A DNA stretch of 64,000 nt from contig CAILNX010000047.1 of assembly GCA_903835685.1 (NCBI GenBank), positions 1 to 64,000 on the forward strand. The letters run 5' to 3'. The notes beneath the pieces are model-generated. The model was not told the origin of the DNA and searched no databases. It was given only the letters and a program-made list of their open reading frames with translations. Positions 54,557 to 64,000 of the stretch are shown here, one piece after another. The number at the start of each line of letters is the position of its first letter. Within the stretch, counting starts at the first letter, position 1. The translations under genes were made by a program, and so were the position numbers. The stretch is from an uncultured delta proteobacterium. Its GTDB lineage: Bacteria; Desulfobacterota; Desulfovibrionia; Desulfovibrionales; Desulfovibrionaceae.

Positions 54557-56665
54557 GTGGCGAACCATCTCTACGTCACCGGAACCGAGCCCAGAAGCGG
54601 CAAATCAGCCATCATCCTCGGAATCATGCAATTGCTCCTGCGCGACGTTCAAGGCGTGGCCTTCTTCCGGCCCATCATCAACACCACGGCCGAAGGGGTC
54701 AGAGACCACGACATCAACCTGGTTCTCTCCCATTTCAACCTGGACATCTCCTACAAGGAAACCTACTCCTACACCATCCAGGAAGCCCGGGAGATGATCA
54801 ACTCCGGCCAGCACGAGGCCTTGCTGGAAAAGATCCTCAACGACTTCAACAGTCTGCATGCCAATTACGATTTCGTGCTCTGCGAGGGAACGGATTTTCT
54901 GGGCACGGACCCGGCTTTCGAGTTCGACATCAACATCGACATCGCCTCCAATCTGGGCTGCCCGGTGCTGCTCATCGCCAACGGCCAGAAGAAGAGCAAG
55001 GACGAAATCGTGGCCTCCACCCACCTGACCGTGGAGAGCTTCGAGGAAAAAGGCCTGGACATCGTGGCCTGCATCATCAACCGGGTCGAGGCCGGAGACC
55101 ACACCGACATCATCGAGGCGCTCAAGAAAGAGCTGCACTGCCCGGACTGCTTTCCCATCTACGTGATCCCCGAGGAGTTGAGCCTGGGCAAGCCCACGGT
55201 GGCCGACGTGGTCAAATGGCTCAAGGCCACAGTGATCTACGGCAAGGAGCGGGTGGACAACCTGGTGGACAACTACGTCATCGCGGCCATGCAGGTGGGC
55301 AATTTCCTGAACTACATCGAACCCGGAAGCCTGGTCATCACCCCGGGCGACCGTTCGGACATCATCCTGGGCAGCCTGGCCTCCCGGCTCTCCACCACCT
55401 TTCCGGACGTGGCCGGCATCCTGCTCACCGGCGGGCTTCGCCCCTCGGCCAGCGTGCGCAAGCTCCTGGAAGGCTGGGTGGGCGCCCCGGTGCCGATCTT
55501 GAGCGTGGACGGCCACACCTACAAGACCACCCGGGTCCTCTATGACCTTTACGGCCGCATCGAACCCGAGGACCAGCGCAAGATCGACACCTCGCTTCGG
55601 GTTTTTGAGTCCAGCGTGAACATCGACGAACTGGGCAAGCGGCTGGTGGCCGCCTGTCCCACGGTGGTCACGCCCAAGATGTTCGAGTTCGGTCTCATCT
55701 TAAAGGCCAAGGCCAAGAAGCAGCGCATCGTACTGCCCGAGGGCACCGGGGAGCGCATCCTCAAGGCTGCGGACATCCTCCTGCGCCGGGGCGTGGCCGA
55801 CATCATCCTCCTGGGCTCCGTGGATATCATCCGCCGCCAGATCATCGACCTGGGCCTGCAACTGGACGAAGCCACCATCATCGAACCAGCCAAGTCCCCG
55901 GATTACGGCGACTACGTCCAGACCTACTACGAGTTGCGCAAGCACAAGGGCATCCGCGAGGAGGACGCCCGGGACCGCATGAGCGACCCGACCTATTTCG
56001 GGACCATGATGGTATACAAGGACCACGCCGACGGCATGGTCTCGGGCTCCGAGACCACCACGGCCCAGACCATCCGCCCGGCGCTCGAGTTCATCAAGAC
56101 CAAGCCCGGCTGCTCCCTGGTCTCCAGCGTGTTCTTCATGTGCTTAAAGGACCGGGTCCTGGTCTACGGCGACTGCGCGGTGAACCCCAACCCCACGGCC
56201 CAGGAACTGGCCGAGATCGCGCTCAGTTCCGCGCACACGGCCCGGGTCTTCGGCATTGAGCCGCGCGTGGCCATGCTCTCCTACTCCACGGGCGCCTCGG
56301 GCAAGGGCCAGGAAGTGGAAAAGGTCGTGGAAGCCACCCGCATCGCCCATGAACGCGCCCCGGAACTCCTGCTCGAAGGCCCGCTCCAGTACGACGCGGC
56401 CGTGGACATCGAGGTGGCCCGAGCCAAGATGCCGGACAGCAAGGTGGCCGGACGGGCCACGGTCTTCATCTTCCCGGACCTAAACACCGGCAACAACACC
56501 TACAAGGCCGTACAGCGCTCGGCCCAGGCCGTGGCCGTGGGCCCGGTGCTCCAGGGCTTGAAGAAGCCGGTCAACGACCTCTCCCGAGGCTGCACTGTCC
56601 CTGACATCGTGAACACCGTGGCCATCACCGCCATTCAGGCCCAAGCCGACAAGGAAGCTCAATGA
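54557..56665 (+). CDS. pta: phosphate acetyltransferase, long form
   Basis: A 702-residue Pta of the long type. The N-terminal P-loop BioD-like domain has YVTGTEPRSGKSAIILG, the middle is a DRTGG domain, and the C-terminal catalytic PTA domain (about residues 375-700) has KKQRIVLPEGTGERIL, VSGSETTTAQTIRPAL and VFIFPDLNTGNNTYKAVQR. It converts acetyl-CoA and phosphate into acetyl phosphate. The GTG start at 54557 has AAGGAG seven bases upstream. It overlaps the ackA start by four bases. Confidence 0.94.
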   Translation: MANHLYVTGTEPRSGKSAIILGIMQLLLRDVQGVAFFRPIINTTAEGVRDHDINLVLSHFNLDISYKETYSYTIQEAREMINSGQHEALLEKILNDFNSLHANYDFVLCEGTDFLGTDPAFEFDINIDIASNLGCPVLLIANGQKKSKDEIVASTHLTVESFEEKGLDIVACIINRVEAGDHTDIIEALKKELHCPDCFPIYVIPEELSLGKPTVADVVKWLKATVIYGKERVDNLVDNYVIAAMQVGNFLNYIEPGSLVITPGDRSDIILGSLASRLSTTFPDVAGILLTGGLRPSASVRKLLEGWVGAPVPILSVDGHTYKTTRVLYDLYGRIEPEDQRKIDTSLRVFESSVNIDELGKRLVAACPTVVTPKMFEFGLILKAKAKKQRIVLPEGTGERILKAADILLRRGVADIILLGSVDIIRRQIIDLGLQLDEATIIEPAKSPDYGDYVQTYYELRKHKGIREEDARDRMSDPTYFGTMMVYKDHADGMVSGSETTTAQTIRPALEFIKTKPGCSLVSSVFFMCLKDRVLVYGDCAVNPNPTAQELAEIALSSAHTARVFGIEPRVAMLSYSTGASGKGQEVEKVVEATRIAHERAPELLLEGPLQYDAAVDIEVARAKMPDSKVAGRATVFIFPDLNTGNNTYKAVQRSAQAVAVGPVLQGLKKPVNDLSRGCTVPDIVNTVAITAIQAQADKEAQ

Positions 56666-57882
56666 AAATTCTGGTCATCAACACCGGCAGCTCCTCGCTG
56701 AAATATCAGCTCTTCGAGATGGGCGCGGCCAAGCCGTATCCCCTGGCCTCGGGCCTGGCCGAGCGCATCGGCGACAGCCTGGGCATCCTGACCCACAAGA
56801 AGGACCCGGGCGAGGCCACGGAAAAGAAGCTGGTCAAGGAAACGCCCCTGCCCGACCATGCCACGGCCCTGCGCCTGGCCATGGACCTCATGACCGGCTC
56901 CGAGGCCGGGGTCATCAAGGACGCCTCGGAGATCGCGGCCGTGGGCCACCGGGTGGTGCACGGCGGGGAGCATTTCCACGACTCCACACTCATCACCGAT
57001 TCGGTCATCGAGGCCATCAAGCATTGCGTGCCCCTGGCCCCCCTGCACAATCCGCCCAACCTGACGGGCATTCTCACGGCCAAGGCCATCTTCGAGTCCA
57101 CGCCCCAGGTGGCCGTGTTCGACACCGCCTTCCACCAGAGCATGGCCCCCGAGGTCTACCTCTACGCCCTGCCGTACGAGTGCTACGCGGACAAGGGCGT
57201 GCGGCGCTACGGCTTCCACGGCACCTCGCACTGGTACGTGGCCAAGGAGGCCGCCGCCTTTCTGGGCAAGCCCCTGGCCGAGGTCAACCTCATCACCCTG
57301 CACCTGGGCAACGGGTCGAGCATCACGGCCGTGAAGAACGGCAAAAGCATGGACACCTCCATGGGGCTGACCCCCCTGGCCGGGGTCATCATGGGCACCC
57401 GCTGCGGGGACATCGACCCGGCCATCATCTTCTACCTGGCCCGGGAAAGCGGCCTGAGCACCGACCAGCTCGACGACATGCTGAACAAGAAGTCCGGATT
57501 CAAGGGCATCTGCGGCTCAAACGACCTGCGCGACATCCACAAGCGGGCCGACGAGGGCGACGCACGGTCCAAACTGGCCCTGGACATGTTCGCCTACCGC
57601 AACAAGAAGTACATCGGGTCCTACATGGCCGCCCTGGGCCGGGTGGACGCCATCGTGTTCACGGCCGGGATCGGCGAGAACGACACCCAGGCCCGGGCCG
57701 CCACCTGCGCCGGTCTGGAGAATATGGGCGTGGTCATGGATCCGGCCCTGAACGCCTCGCCCGAAAGGGGAATCCGCAGGATCAGCGCGGAGAAGAGCCC
57801 GGTGGCCGTTCTGGTGGCGCCCACCAACGAGGAGCTGGAGATCGCCAACCAGACCCTGGCAGTGCTCAAGAAGAAAGGCTGA
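56662..57882 (+). CDS. ackA: acetate kinase
   Basis: A 406-residue enzyme with family signatures: MKILVINTGSSSLKYQLFE, VGHRVVHGG, YGFHGTSHWYV, HLGNGSSITAVKNG, GTRCGDIDP and TAGIGENDTQAR. It makes ATP and acetate from acetyl phosphate, the substrate-level phosphorylation step of lactate oxidation. The start is translationally coupled to pta through ATGA. Confidence 0.95.
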   Translation: MKILVINTGSSSLKYQLFEMGAAKPYPLASGLAERIGDSLGILTHKKDPGEATEKKLVKETPLPDHATALRLAMDLMTGSEAGVIKDASEIAAVGHRVVHGGEHFHDSTLITDSVIEAIKHCVPLAPLHNPPNLTGILTAKAIFESTPQVAVFDTAFHQSMAPEVYLYALPYECYADKGVRRYGFHGTSHWYVAKEAAAFLGKPLAEVNLITLHLGNGSSITAVKNGKSMDTSMGLTPLAGVIMGTRCGDIDPAIIFYLARESGLSTDQLDDMLNKKSGFKGICGSNDLRDIHKRADEGDARSKLALDMFAYRNKKYIGSYMAALGRVDAIVFTAGIGENDTQARAATCAGLENMGVVMDPALNASPERGIRRISAEKSPVAVLVAPTNEELEIANQTLAVLKKKG

Positions 57883-57953
57883 ACGTCCCTAGATCTGTCC
57901 CGAACACACCGGGGGTCCGGCTCTTTGAGCCCCGGCCTATCCAAGGAGCGCGT

Positions 57954-58583
57954 ATGAAAGACAAGGAACAGCTCGTGGAGCTTTTCAAGCTCAAGGCCGA
58001 GGCGGTTTCCGCCGTGGTCACGCCGGTGACCTCCCTGCACCAGGCCTTTGAGTACGTGGTGGACATCTGCGAAAAGAAGGAGGCCTGCCAGCTCCTGGCC
58101 TCGGGTTGCGAAGAGGGCCTCTCGGACCCGGCCCAGGCCCTGTGCGAGACCAAGCAGGACAAGGTCATCGCCGCGCCCGGCCTGACCAAGAAGCTGTTCA
58201 AGGAACTGGAGACCGCCGGCAAGGGCAAGGGGTTCAAGTTCATTCAGGACGGCCTGCGCAATCACCTGGGCGGCATCGACATCGGGTTCACCGTGGTGGA
58301 CTACGGCCTTGCCGAGACCGGGACCCTGGTGCTGGCCTCCAAGAGCGAAGAGACCCGGCTGGCCACCATGGTCTGCGAGATCCACGTGGCCGTGCTGCCC
58401 CTGTCCAAACTCAAGGCCACCAGCTCCGACCTGGAGGATTTCCTCCTGGCCTCCTTCACCGCCACCCCGGACTACACGGCCTTCATCACCGGGGCCAGCC
58501 GCACGGCCGATATCGAGCGGGTCCTGGCCCTGGGCGTGCACGGCCCCCTCGAACTGCACATTCTGCTCTGGGAGGACAAATAA
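57954..58583 (+). CDS. lutC: lactate utilization protein LutC
   Basis: A 209-residue LUD-domain protein: IGFTVVDYGLAETGTLVLAS is the conserved LutC motif, followed by VAVLPLSKL and FITGASRTADIERVLALGVHGP. With LutA and LutB it forms an iron-sulfur L-lactate oxidation complex in other bacteria. I chose the ATG at 57954 because AAGGAGC lies just before. The next gene starts directly after its stop. Confidence 0.9.
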   Translation: MKDKEQLVELFKLKAEAVSAVVTPVTSLHQAFEYVVDICEKKEACQLLASGCEEGLSDPAQALCETKQDKVIAAPGLTKKLFKELETAGKGKGFKFIQDGLRNHLGGIDIGFTVVDYGLAETGTLVLASKSEETRLATMVCEIHVAVLPLSKLKATSSDLEDFLLASFTATPDYTAFITGASRTADIERVLALGVHGPLELHILLWEDK

Positions 58584-60734
58584 ATGCAGGACGCCAAGGA
58601 CCTGAACCAATACAAGACCGAACTGCGGGAATCCCTGAACAACGAGTTCCTGCGCTCGGCCATGGACAAGTTCGCTGTGGCCTACCCGGCCGCGCGCGCC
58701 CGGGCCTTCGGGGACATGGACGTGGCCGCTCTGGTGGCGGACGTGGCTCGGGCCAAGGACGTGTCCGTGGGCCAGATGGACGCCCTCTACGCCCAGTTCA
58801 AGGCCAAGGCCGAAGCGGCCGGGGCCACGGTGCATCTGGCTCGCACCGCCCATGAGGCCAACGAGATCATCGCCTCCATCGCCCGGGAGAACGGGGTCAA
58901 GCACATCGTCAAATCCAAGTCCATGACCGCGGAAGAGACCCACTTAAACCCCCATCTGGAAGCGGCGGGCTTGAATGTCACCGAGACGGACCTGGGCGAG
59001 TGGATCATCCAGTTGCGCGGGGAAGGCCCCTCGCACATGGTCATGCCCGCCATCCACCTCTCCCGCTACCAGGTGTCCGACCTGTTTTCCGACGTGACCA
59101 AGCAGAAACAGGACTCGGACATCCAGAAGCTGGTCAAGGTGGCCCGACGCGAGCTTCGGCCCAAGTTCGTCCAGGCCGACATGGGCGTGAGCGGGGCCAA
59201 TTTCGCCCTGGCCCAGACCGGCACCATCGGCATCGTGACCAACGAGGGCAACGGCCGACTGACCACCACCCTGCCCCGGGTGCACGTGGCCCTGCTCGGC
59301 CTGGAAAAGCTCACCCCCACCCTGCACGAGGCCCTGGGGGTCTTAAAAGTCCTGCCGCGCAACGCCACGGGCCAGGCCCTGACCTCCTACGTGACCTGGA
59401 TCACAGGCAACAACCAATGCGCGCCCGGGCCTGACGGCAAGAAGGTCATGCACATCGTGTTCCTGGACAACGGCCGCCGGGCCATGGCCAAGGACCCGAT
59501 CTTCTCCCAGGTGCTGCGCTGCGTGCGTTGCGGGGCCTGCGCCAACGTCTGCCCGGTCTACCGCATGGTGGGCGGGCACAAGTACGGCCACGTGTACATC
59601 GGGGCCATCGGGCTCATCCTGACCTACTTCTTCCACGGCCGGGAAAAGGCCAAGAACCTGGTGCAGAACTGCATCAACTGCGGGGCCTGCAAGGCTGTGT
59701 GCGCGGCCGGCATCGACCTGCCCCGGCTGATCAAGGAAGTCCACGCCCGCATCCAGGACGAGGAGGGCCACCCCCTCCAGAGCCAGCTTCTGGGCCTGGC
59801 CATGAAGAACCGGACCCTGTTCCACGGACTTTTGCGCGCGGCCAAGTTCGCCCAGCGGCCGGTCACCGGCGGCACGCCCTATCTGCGGCACCTGCCCATG
59901 ATCTTTGCCAAGGGCCAGGATTTCCGCGCCCTTCCGGCCATCGCCGCCAAGCCCTTCCGGGACCAGTGGGCCAAATTAAAGCCCCTGGTGCCCTCGCCCA
60001 AGCTCAAGGTGGCCCTGTTCTCCGGCTGCGTGCTGGACTTCGTGTACCCCGAGCAGATGGCTGCGGCGGTCAAGGTCCTGGCCGATCGTGGAGTGGCCGT
60101 GGACTTCCCCATGGGCCAGTCCTGCTGCGGCCTGCCCGTGGAGATGATGGGCGAGCGTATCGCGGCCCGGGACGTGGCCGAACAGAACGTCACGGCCATC
60201 GACGCCTCGGCCTACGACTACATCCTGACCCTGTGCGCCTCCTGCGCCTCGCACTTGAAGCACGCCTATCCCCGGCTCCTGAAGGACACGCCCAGCGTGG
60301 CCTACAATGCCCAGCAGTTCTCGGATCGGGTCATCGACTTCAGCTCCTTTGTGCGCGACGTGCTCAAAGTCGAGGCCCAGGACTTCATGCCCGGCGGCCC
60401 CAAGACCGCCTACCACGCCCCCTGCCACCTGTGCCGGGGCCTGGACGTGCACGAAGCGCCCCGGGCCCTCATCGGGATCGGCGGCATGGACTACGTCCAG
60501 GCCGAGGAGGAAGAGGTCTGCTGCGGATTCGGCGGCACCTTCTCCATGAAGTTCCCGGAGGTCTCGGCCGAAATCCTGGGCAAGAAGCTCAGCAACGTGG
60601 AGGCCACCGGGGCCGAGCAACTGGTCACGGACTGCCCGGGCTGCGTCATGCAGCTGCGCGGCGGGGCCGAGACCCGGGGCATGCGTCTGGATGTCCTGCA
60701 CCTGGCCGAGGCCCTGGCCGCCCGGCTGAAGTAA
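58584..60734 (+). CDS. fused LutB-LutA L-lactate dehydrogenase iron-sulfur protein
   Basis: A 716-residue protein joining a LutB-type LUD domain (about 60-300; GVKHIVKSKSMTAEE, GANFALAQTGTIGIVTNEGNGR), two [4Fe-4S] motifs (Cys313/316/319/323 and Cys363/366/369/373) and a C-terminal LutA-like region with two CCG domains (SGCVLDFVYPE, CCGLPVE; CCGFGGTFSMKFPEVS). Separate lutA is not present, so both roles appear to reside in one chain. It should oxidise L-lactate, with LutC as partner. The same 700-residue arrangement is, as I recall, present in D. vulgaris (DVU3033). Confidence 0.88.
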   Translation: MQDAKDLNQYKTELRESLNNEFLRSAMDKFAVAYPAARARAFGDMDVAALVADVARAKDVSVGQMDALYAQFKAKAEAAGATVHLARTAHEANEIIASIARENGVKHIVKSKSMTAEETHLNPHLEAAGLNVTETDLGEWIIQLRGEGPSHMVMPAIHLSRYQVSDLFSDVTKQKQDSDIQKLVKVARRELRPKFVQADMGVSGANFALAQTGTIGIVTNEGNGRLTTTLPRVHVALLGLEKLTPTLHEALGVLKVLPRNATGQALTSYVTWITGNNQCAPGPDGKKVMHIVFLDNGRRAMAKDPIFSQVLRCVRCGACANVCPVYRMVGGHKYGHVYIGAIGLILTYFFHGREKAKNLVQNCINCGACKAVCAAGIDLPRLIKEVHARIQDEEGHPLQSQLLGLAMKNRTLFHGLLRAAKFAQRPVTGGTPYLRHLPMIFAKGQDFRALPAIAAKPFRDQWAKLKPLVPSPKLKVALFSGCVLDFVYPEQMAAAVKVLADRGVAVDFPMGQSCCGLPVEMMGERIAARDVAEQNVTAIDASAYDYILTLCASCASHLKHAYPRLLKDTPSVAYNAQQFSDRVIDFSSFVRDVLKVEAQDFMPGGPKTAYHAPCHLCRGLDVHEAPRALIGIGGMDYVQAEEEEVCCGFGGTFSMKFPEVSAEILGKKLSNVEATGAEQLVTDCPGCVMQLRGGAETRGMRLDVLHLAEALAARLK

Positions 60735-60752
60735 TCCCAAAGGAGATCAACC

Positions 60753-61055
60753 ATGATCCGTCATCTTGTCATGTGGACCCTGAAAGAGACCGCCGAAGGC
60801 GCGCCAGCCGTGGAGAACGCCAAGAAGATGAAGACCATGCTCGAAGGCCTGGCCGGAAAGATTCCTGGCCTGACCCATATCGAGGTCAGCCACGACATCG
60901 TGGGGGCCGACCCGGAATGCCACATCGCCCTGTGCTCCGAGCACGGGACCGAGGAGGATTTGCAGGTCTACCAGAAACACCCCCTGCACCTGGCCTGCGT
61001 GGACTTCGTGAAAAAGGTGGTGTCCGCCCGGCGGGGGCTGGACTACCGGGTTTAA
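60753..61055 (+). CDS. Dabb (stress-responsive alpha/beta barrel) domain protein
   Basis: A 100-residue protein starting MIRHLVMWTLKETAEG, with GLAGKIPGLTHIEVSHDIV and YQKHPLHLACVDFVKKV: a typical single Dabb domain. Its function in this family is unknown; some members bind heme or act on small molecules. AAAGGAG precedes the ATG. It is the last gene of the por operon, before a long hairpin. Confidence 0.85.
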   Translation: MIRHLVMWTLKETAEGAPAVENAKKMKTMLEGLAGKIPGLTHIEVSHDIVGADPECHIALCSEHGTEEDLQVYQKHPLHLACVDFVKKVVSARRGLDYRV

Positions 61056-61083
61056 GGACGCCTTTCAGAATACGTACCAATCG

Positions 61084-61113
61084 ACAGGCCGGGGCAACCC
61101 GGCCTGTTGCGTT
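61084..61113 (+). terminator. terminator-like hairpin after the por operon
   Basis: ACAGGCCGGG (61084-61093) pairs perfectly with CCCGGCCTGT (61098-61107) around a GCAA tetraloop. The tail TGCGTTC has few T residues, so termination may be partial. Confidence 0.6.
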
Positions 61114-61134
61114 CAAGGCCTTGAAATCAAGGGA

Positions 61135-61163
61135 TTGACCGAAATGGGCCGTTCGGATAAAAA
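61135..61163 (+). promoter_or_regulatory. sigma70 promoter of the HDOD gene
   Basis: TTGACC (61135-61140), 17-base spacer, TAAAAA (61158-61163), about 42 bases before the ATG at 61205. Confidence 0.5.
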
Positions 61164-61204
61164 GTGTATTGTTCAAGCCAACCTTTGAGGTCCACGGAGC
61201 GTCC

Positions 61205-62431
61205 ATGACTGAAAACAAATCCCCGGCTGCATCCTTCCTCCTGACCCGCCAGCCGATCTTCGACGCCAAAAAATTGTTGTGGGGCTACCAGTTGCTGACC
61301 AAGGAAGGCGGCGAATCCACGGCCGCCACCGTAGGCGACATCGCCTCGGCCCCTTTTTTGGGCCTGCAACACATCGTGGCCCGGAACAAGAAGATCATGG
61401 TCAGCTTTGACGGGAAAAGCATTCTGGAGGAGGCGCCCTACGCCCTGCCCCCGGCCCACACCGTGATCAAGGTAGACCAGAACCTGCTCGAAGTGGAGGT
61501 CCTGGCCGAAAAACTGACCAAGTTCCGGGAGGAGGGGTTCCGCATCTGCCTGCGCGTGCCTCCCGGGGAAGAACCTTCGGAGTTGGCCCAGACCTTCAAG
61601 CCTAACCTGTATTCCTACAGCACCTTGAGCACGGCCCTTGGTCCCAAGACCTCGGACCCGGCCGGGAAGCCGCGCCATCTGGTCAAGCACATCTCGGACA
61701 CCGGGCTCTTCGAGCAGGCCAAGACCCAGGGGTTCACCCTGTTCCAGGGGCCGTTCTTCAAAGAGGCCGAGATCATTCCGGATCGCAAGCTCACCTCCCA
61801 CCAGATCTCGCGCTTCAACCTGTTCAAGCTCATCGAGCAGGACGATCCAGACTTTAACGCCCTGGCCGACGCCATCAAGACCGACGTGTCCATCAGCTTC
61901 CGGCTGCTGGCCTACTTGAACACGGCCGCCTTCGGCTTCACCCAGAAGGTGCAGTCCATCAAGCAGGCCATCACCCTTTTGGGCTGGAAGAAGATCAAGA
62001 ACTGGCTGAGGGCCGTGCTTCTGTCGGACATGTCCACGGCCGACGAGGAGGTCTCGGAACTGCTCCTTTTATCGGTGCAGCGGGGCAAGTTCATGGAAGG
62101 GGTGGCCACGGACTATGATTTCTGGGGATTCGACCCGGGCAACCTGTTTCTGTTGGGCATGTTCTCCCTGCTGGACGCCATGCTGGGCATGCCCATGACC
62201 CAGATCGTGGACTACCTGCCCCTGGACGCCAAACTGCGCGCGGCCCTGTGCCGGGACCCCAACAACGAGTACATCCCTCTGTTCACCCTCATGGAGGCCC
62301 TGGAGGACGCGGACTGGCACAAGCTGGACGGGGTCATCCAGAATTTGAGCCTGGACCCGGAAAAGATCAAGATATCCCACGCGGCGGCCATGGACTGGGC
62401 CAACGCCTTCTTCACCATGCCCAAGGCCTGA
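61205..62431 (+). CDS. EAL-like/HDOD domain protein (YuxH-like)
   Basis: A 408-residue protein. The N-terminal part (LLTRQPIFDAKKLLWGYQLL) corresponds to an EAL-derived domain lacking the catalytic EAL motif (YQLL at that position), so cyclic-di-GMP hydrolysis is unlikely. The C-terminal HDOD domain has DAIKTDVSISFRLLAYLNTAAFG and QAITLLGWKKIKNWLRAVLL. Such proteins are common regulators of unknown mechanism. GGAG precedes the ATG. It has its own promoter and a shared terminator. Confidence 0.85.
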   Translation: MTENKSPAASFLLTRQPIFDAKKLLWGYQLLTKEGGESTAATVGDIASAPFLGLQHIVARNKKIMVSFDGKSILEEAPYALPPAHTVIKVDQNLLEVEVLAEKLTKFREEGFRICLRVPPGEEPSELAQTFKPNLYSYSTLSTALGPKTSDPAGKPRHLVKHISDTGLFEQAKTQGFTLFQGPFFKEAEIIPDRKLTSHQISRFNLFKLIEQDDPDFNALADAIKTDVSISFRLLAYLNTAAFGFTQKVQSIKQAITLLGWKKIKNWLRAVLLSDMSTADEEVSELLLLSVQRGKFMEGVATDYDFWGFDPGNLFLLGMFSLLDAMLGMPMTQIVDYLPLDAKLRAALCRDPNNEYIPLFTLMEALEDADWHKLDGVIQNLSLDPEKIKISHAAAMDWANAFFTMPKA

Positions 62432-62452
62432 TCAGGCCCCTCAGGACAAAAA

Positions 62453-62481
62453 AAGGCGGGCTTTCAGGCCCGCCTTCTTCT
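62453..62481. terminator. bidirectional terminator between the HDOD gene and glgP
   Basis: AAGGCGGGC (62453-62461) pairs with GCCCGCCTT (62468-62476), with an A-run on the 5' side and TCTTCTTTT on the 3' side. It serves both convergent genes. Confidence 0.88.
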
Positions 62482-62496
62482 TTTCCAGCATCAAGT

Positions 62497-64000
<1,504 letters not shown>

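Overview
The window is a high-G+C (about two thirds by eye), densely coding bacterial chromosome segment. Gene content points to a sulfate reducer of the Desulfovibrionales (Desulfobacterota). The main evidence is a complete lactate-to-acetate oxidation locus with sigma54 promoters (lactate permease, two kinds of lactate dehydrogenase, single-chain pyruvate:ferredoxin oxidoreductase, Pta, AckA), a chemotaxis operon carrying ParA and HEAT-repeat genes, and a GldA/GldG-type ABC cluster. The genus cannot be fixed from the sequence alone.

Layout. 1-560: AT-rich, foreign-looking stub with paired hairpins and one orphan ORF. 588-5253: four-gene ABC transporter operon (ATPase, permease, GldG-like, DUF4340) behind a good sigma70 promoter and closed by a terminator. 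5313-9746: housekeeping block rpoZ-dnaJ-moaC, then rpsF-rpsR-rplI-dnaB with its own promoter and a candidate S6:S18-binding leader. 9862-11666: phenylacetate-CoA ligase and a DUF456 protein. 11747-21175 (minus): cheB-HEAT-cheR-parA-cheW-cheY-cheA plus a small secreted protein, ending at a bidirectional terminator. 21465-30387: thrC, tlyA, an EamA exporter, an RlmI-type methyltransferase, a receiver/MBL pair, an FMN reductase, a WaaE-like glycosyltransferase and an M29 aminopeptidase. 30494-41168: a sigma54-driven cysteine-free protein of unknown function, a pseudouridine synthase-dephospho-CoA kinase fusion, a racemase, two more glycosyltransferases, a second M29 aminopeptidase, a beta-hydroxyacid dehydrogenase, an FMN-dependent hydroxyacid oxidase and a ModF-like double ATPase.

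41161-61055 is the metabolic centre. A membrane hybrid histidine kinase with a periplasmic binding domain and an NtrC-type sigma54 activator precede glcD-glcF-lctP, a terminator, and then por-pta-ackA-lutC-lutBA plus a small Dabb protein. Together the products import lactate, oxidise it to pyruvate (GlcD/GlcF and LutC/LutBA), convert pyruvate to acetyl-CoA with reduced ferredoxin (Por), and conserve ATP through acetyl phosphate (Pta, AckA). Sigma54 (-24/-12) sequences lie before glcD and por, each preceded by 16-bp palindromes of the form GTCC-N8-GGAC at nearly the same distance; these are the best candidates for the activator's binding sites. A third sigma54 promoter inside the 764-bp lctP-por gap has a different palindrome upstream and points at an unannotated 58-codon ORF or small RNA. 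The window closes with an EAL-like/HDOD protein and, on the opposite strand, the 3' part of a glycogen phosphorylase gene running off the edge.

No rRNA, tRNA, CRISPR array, transposase or prophage gene was recognised. All assignments come from reading motifs and gene order; no search was run.
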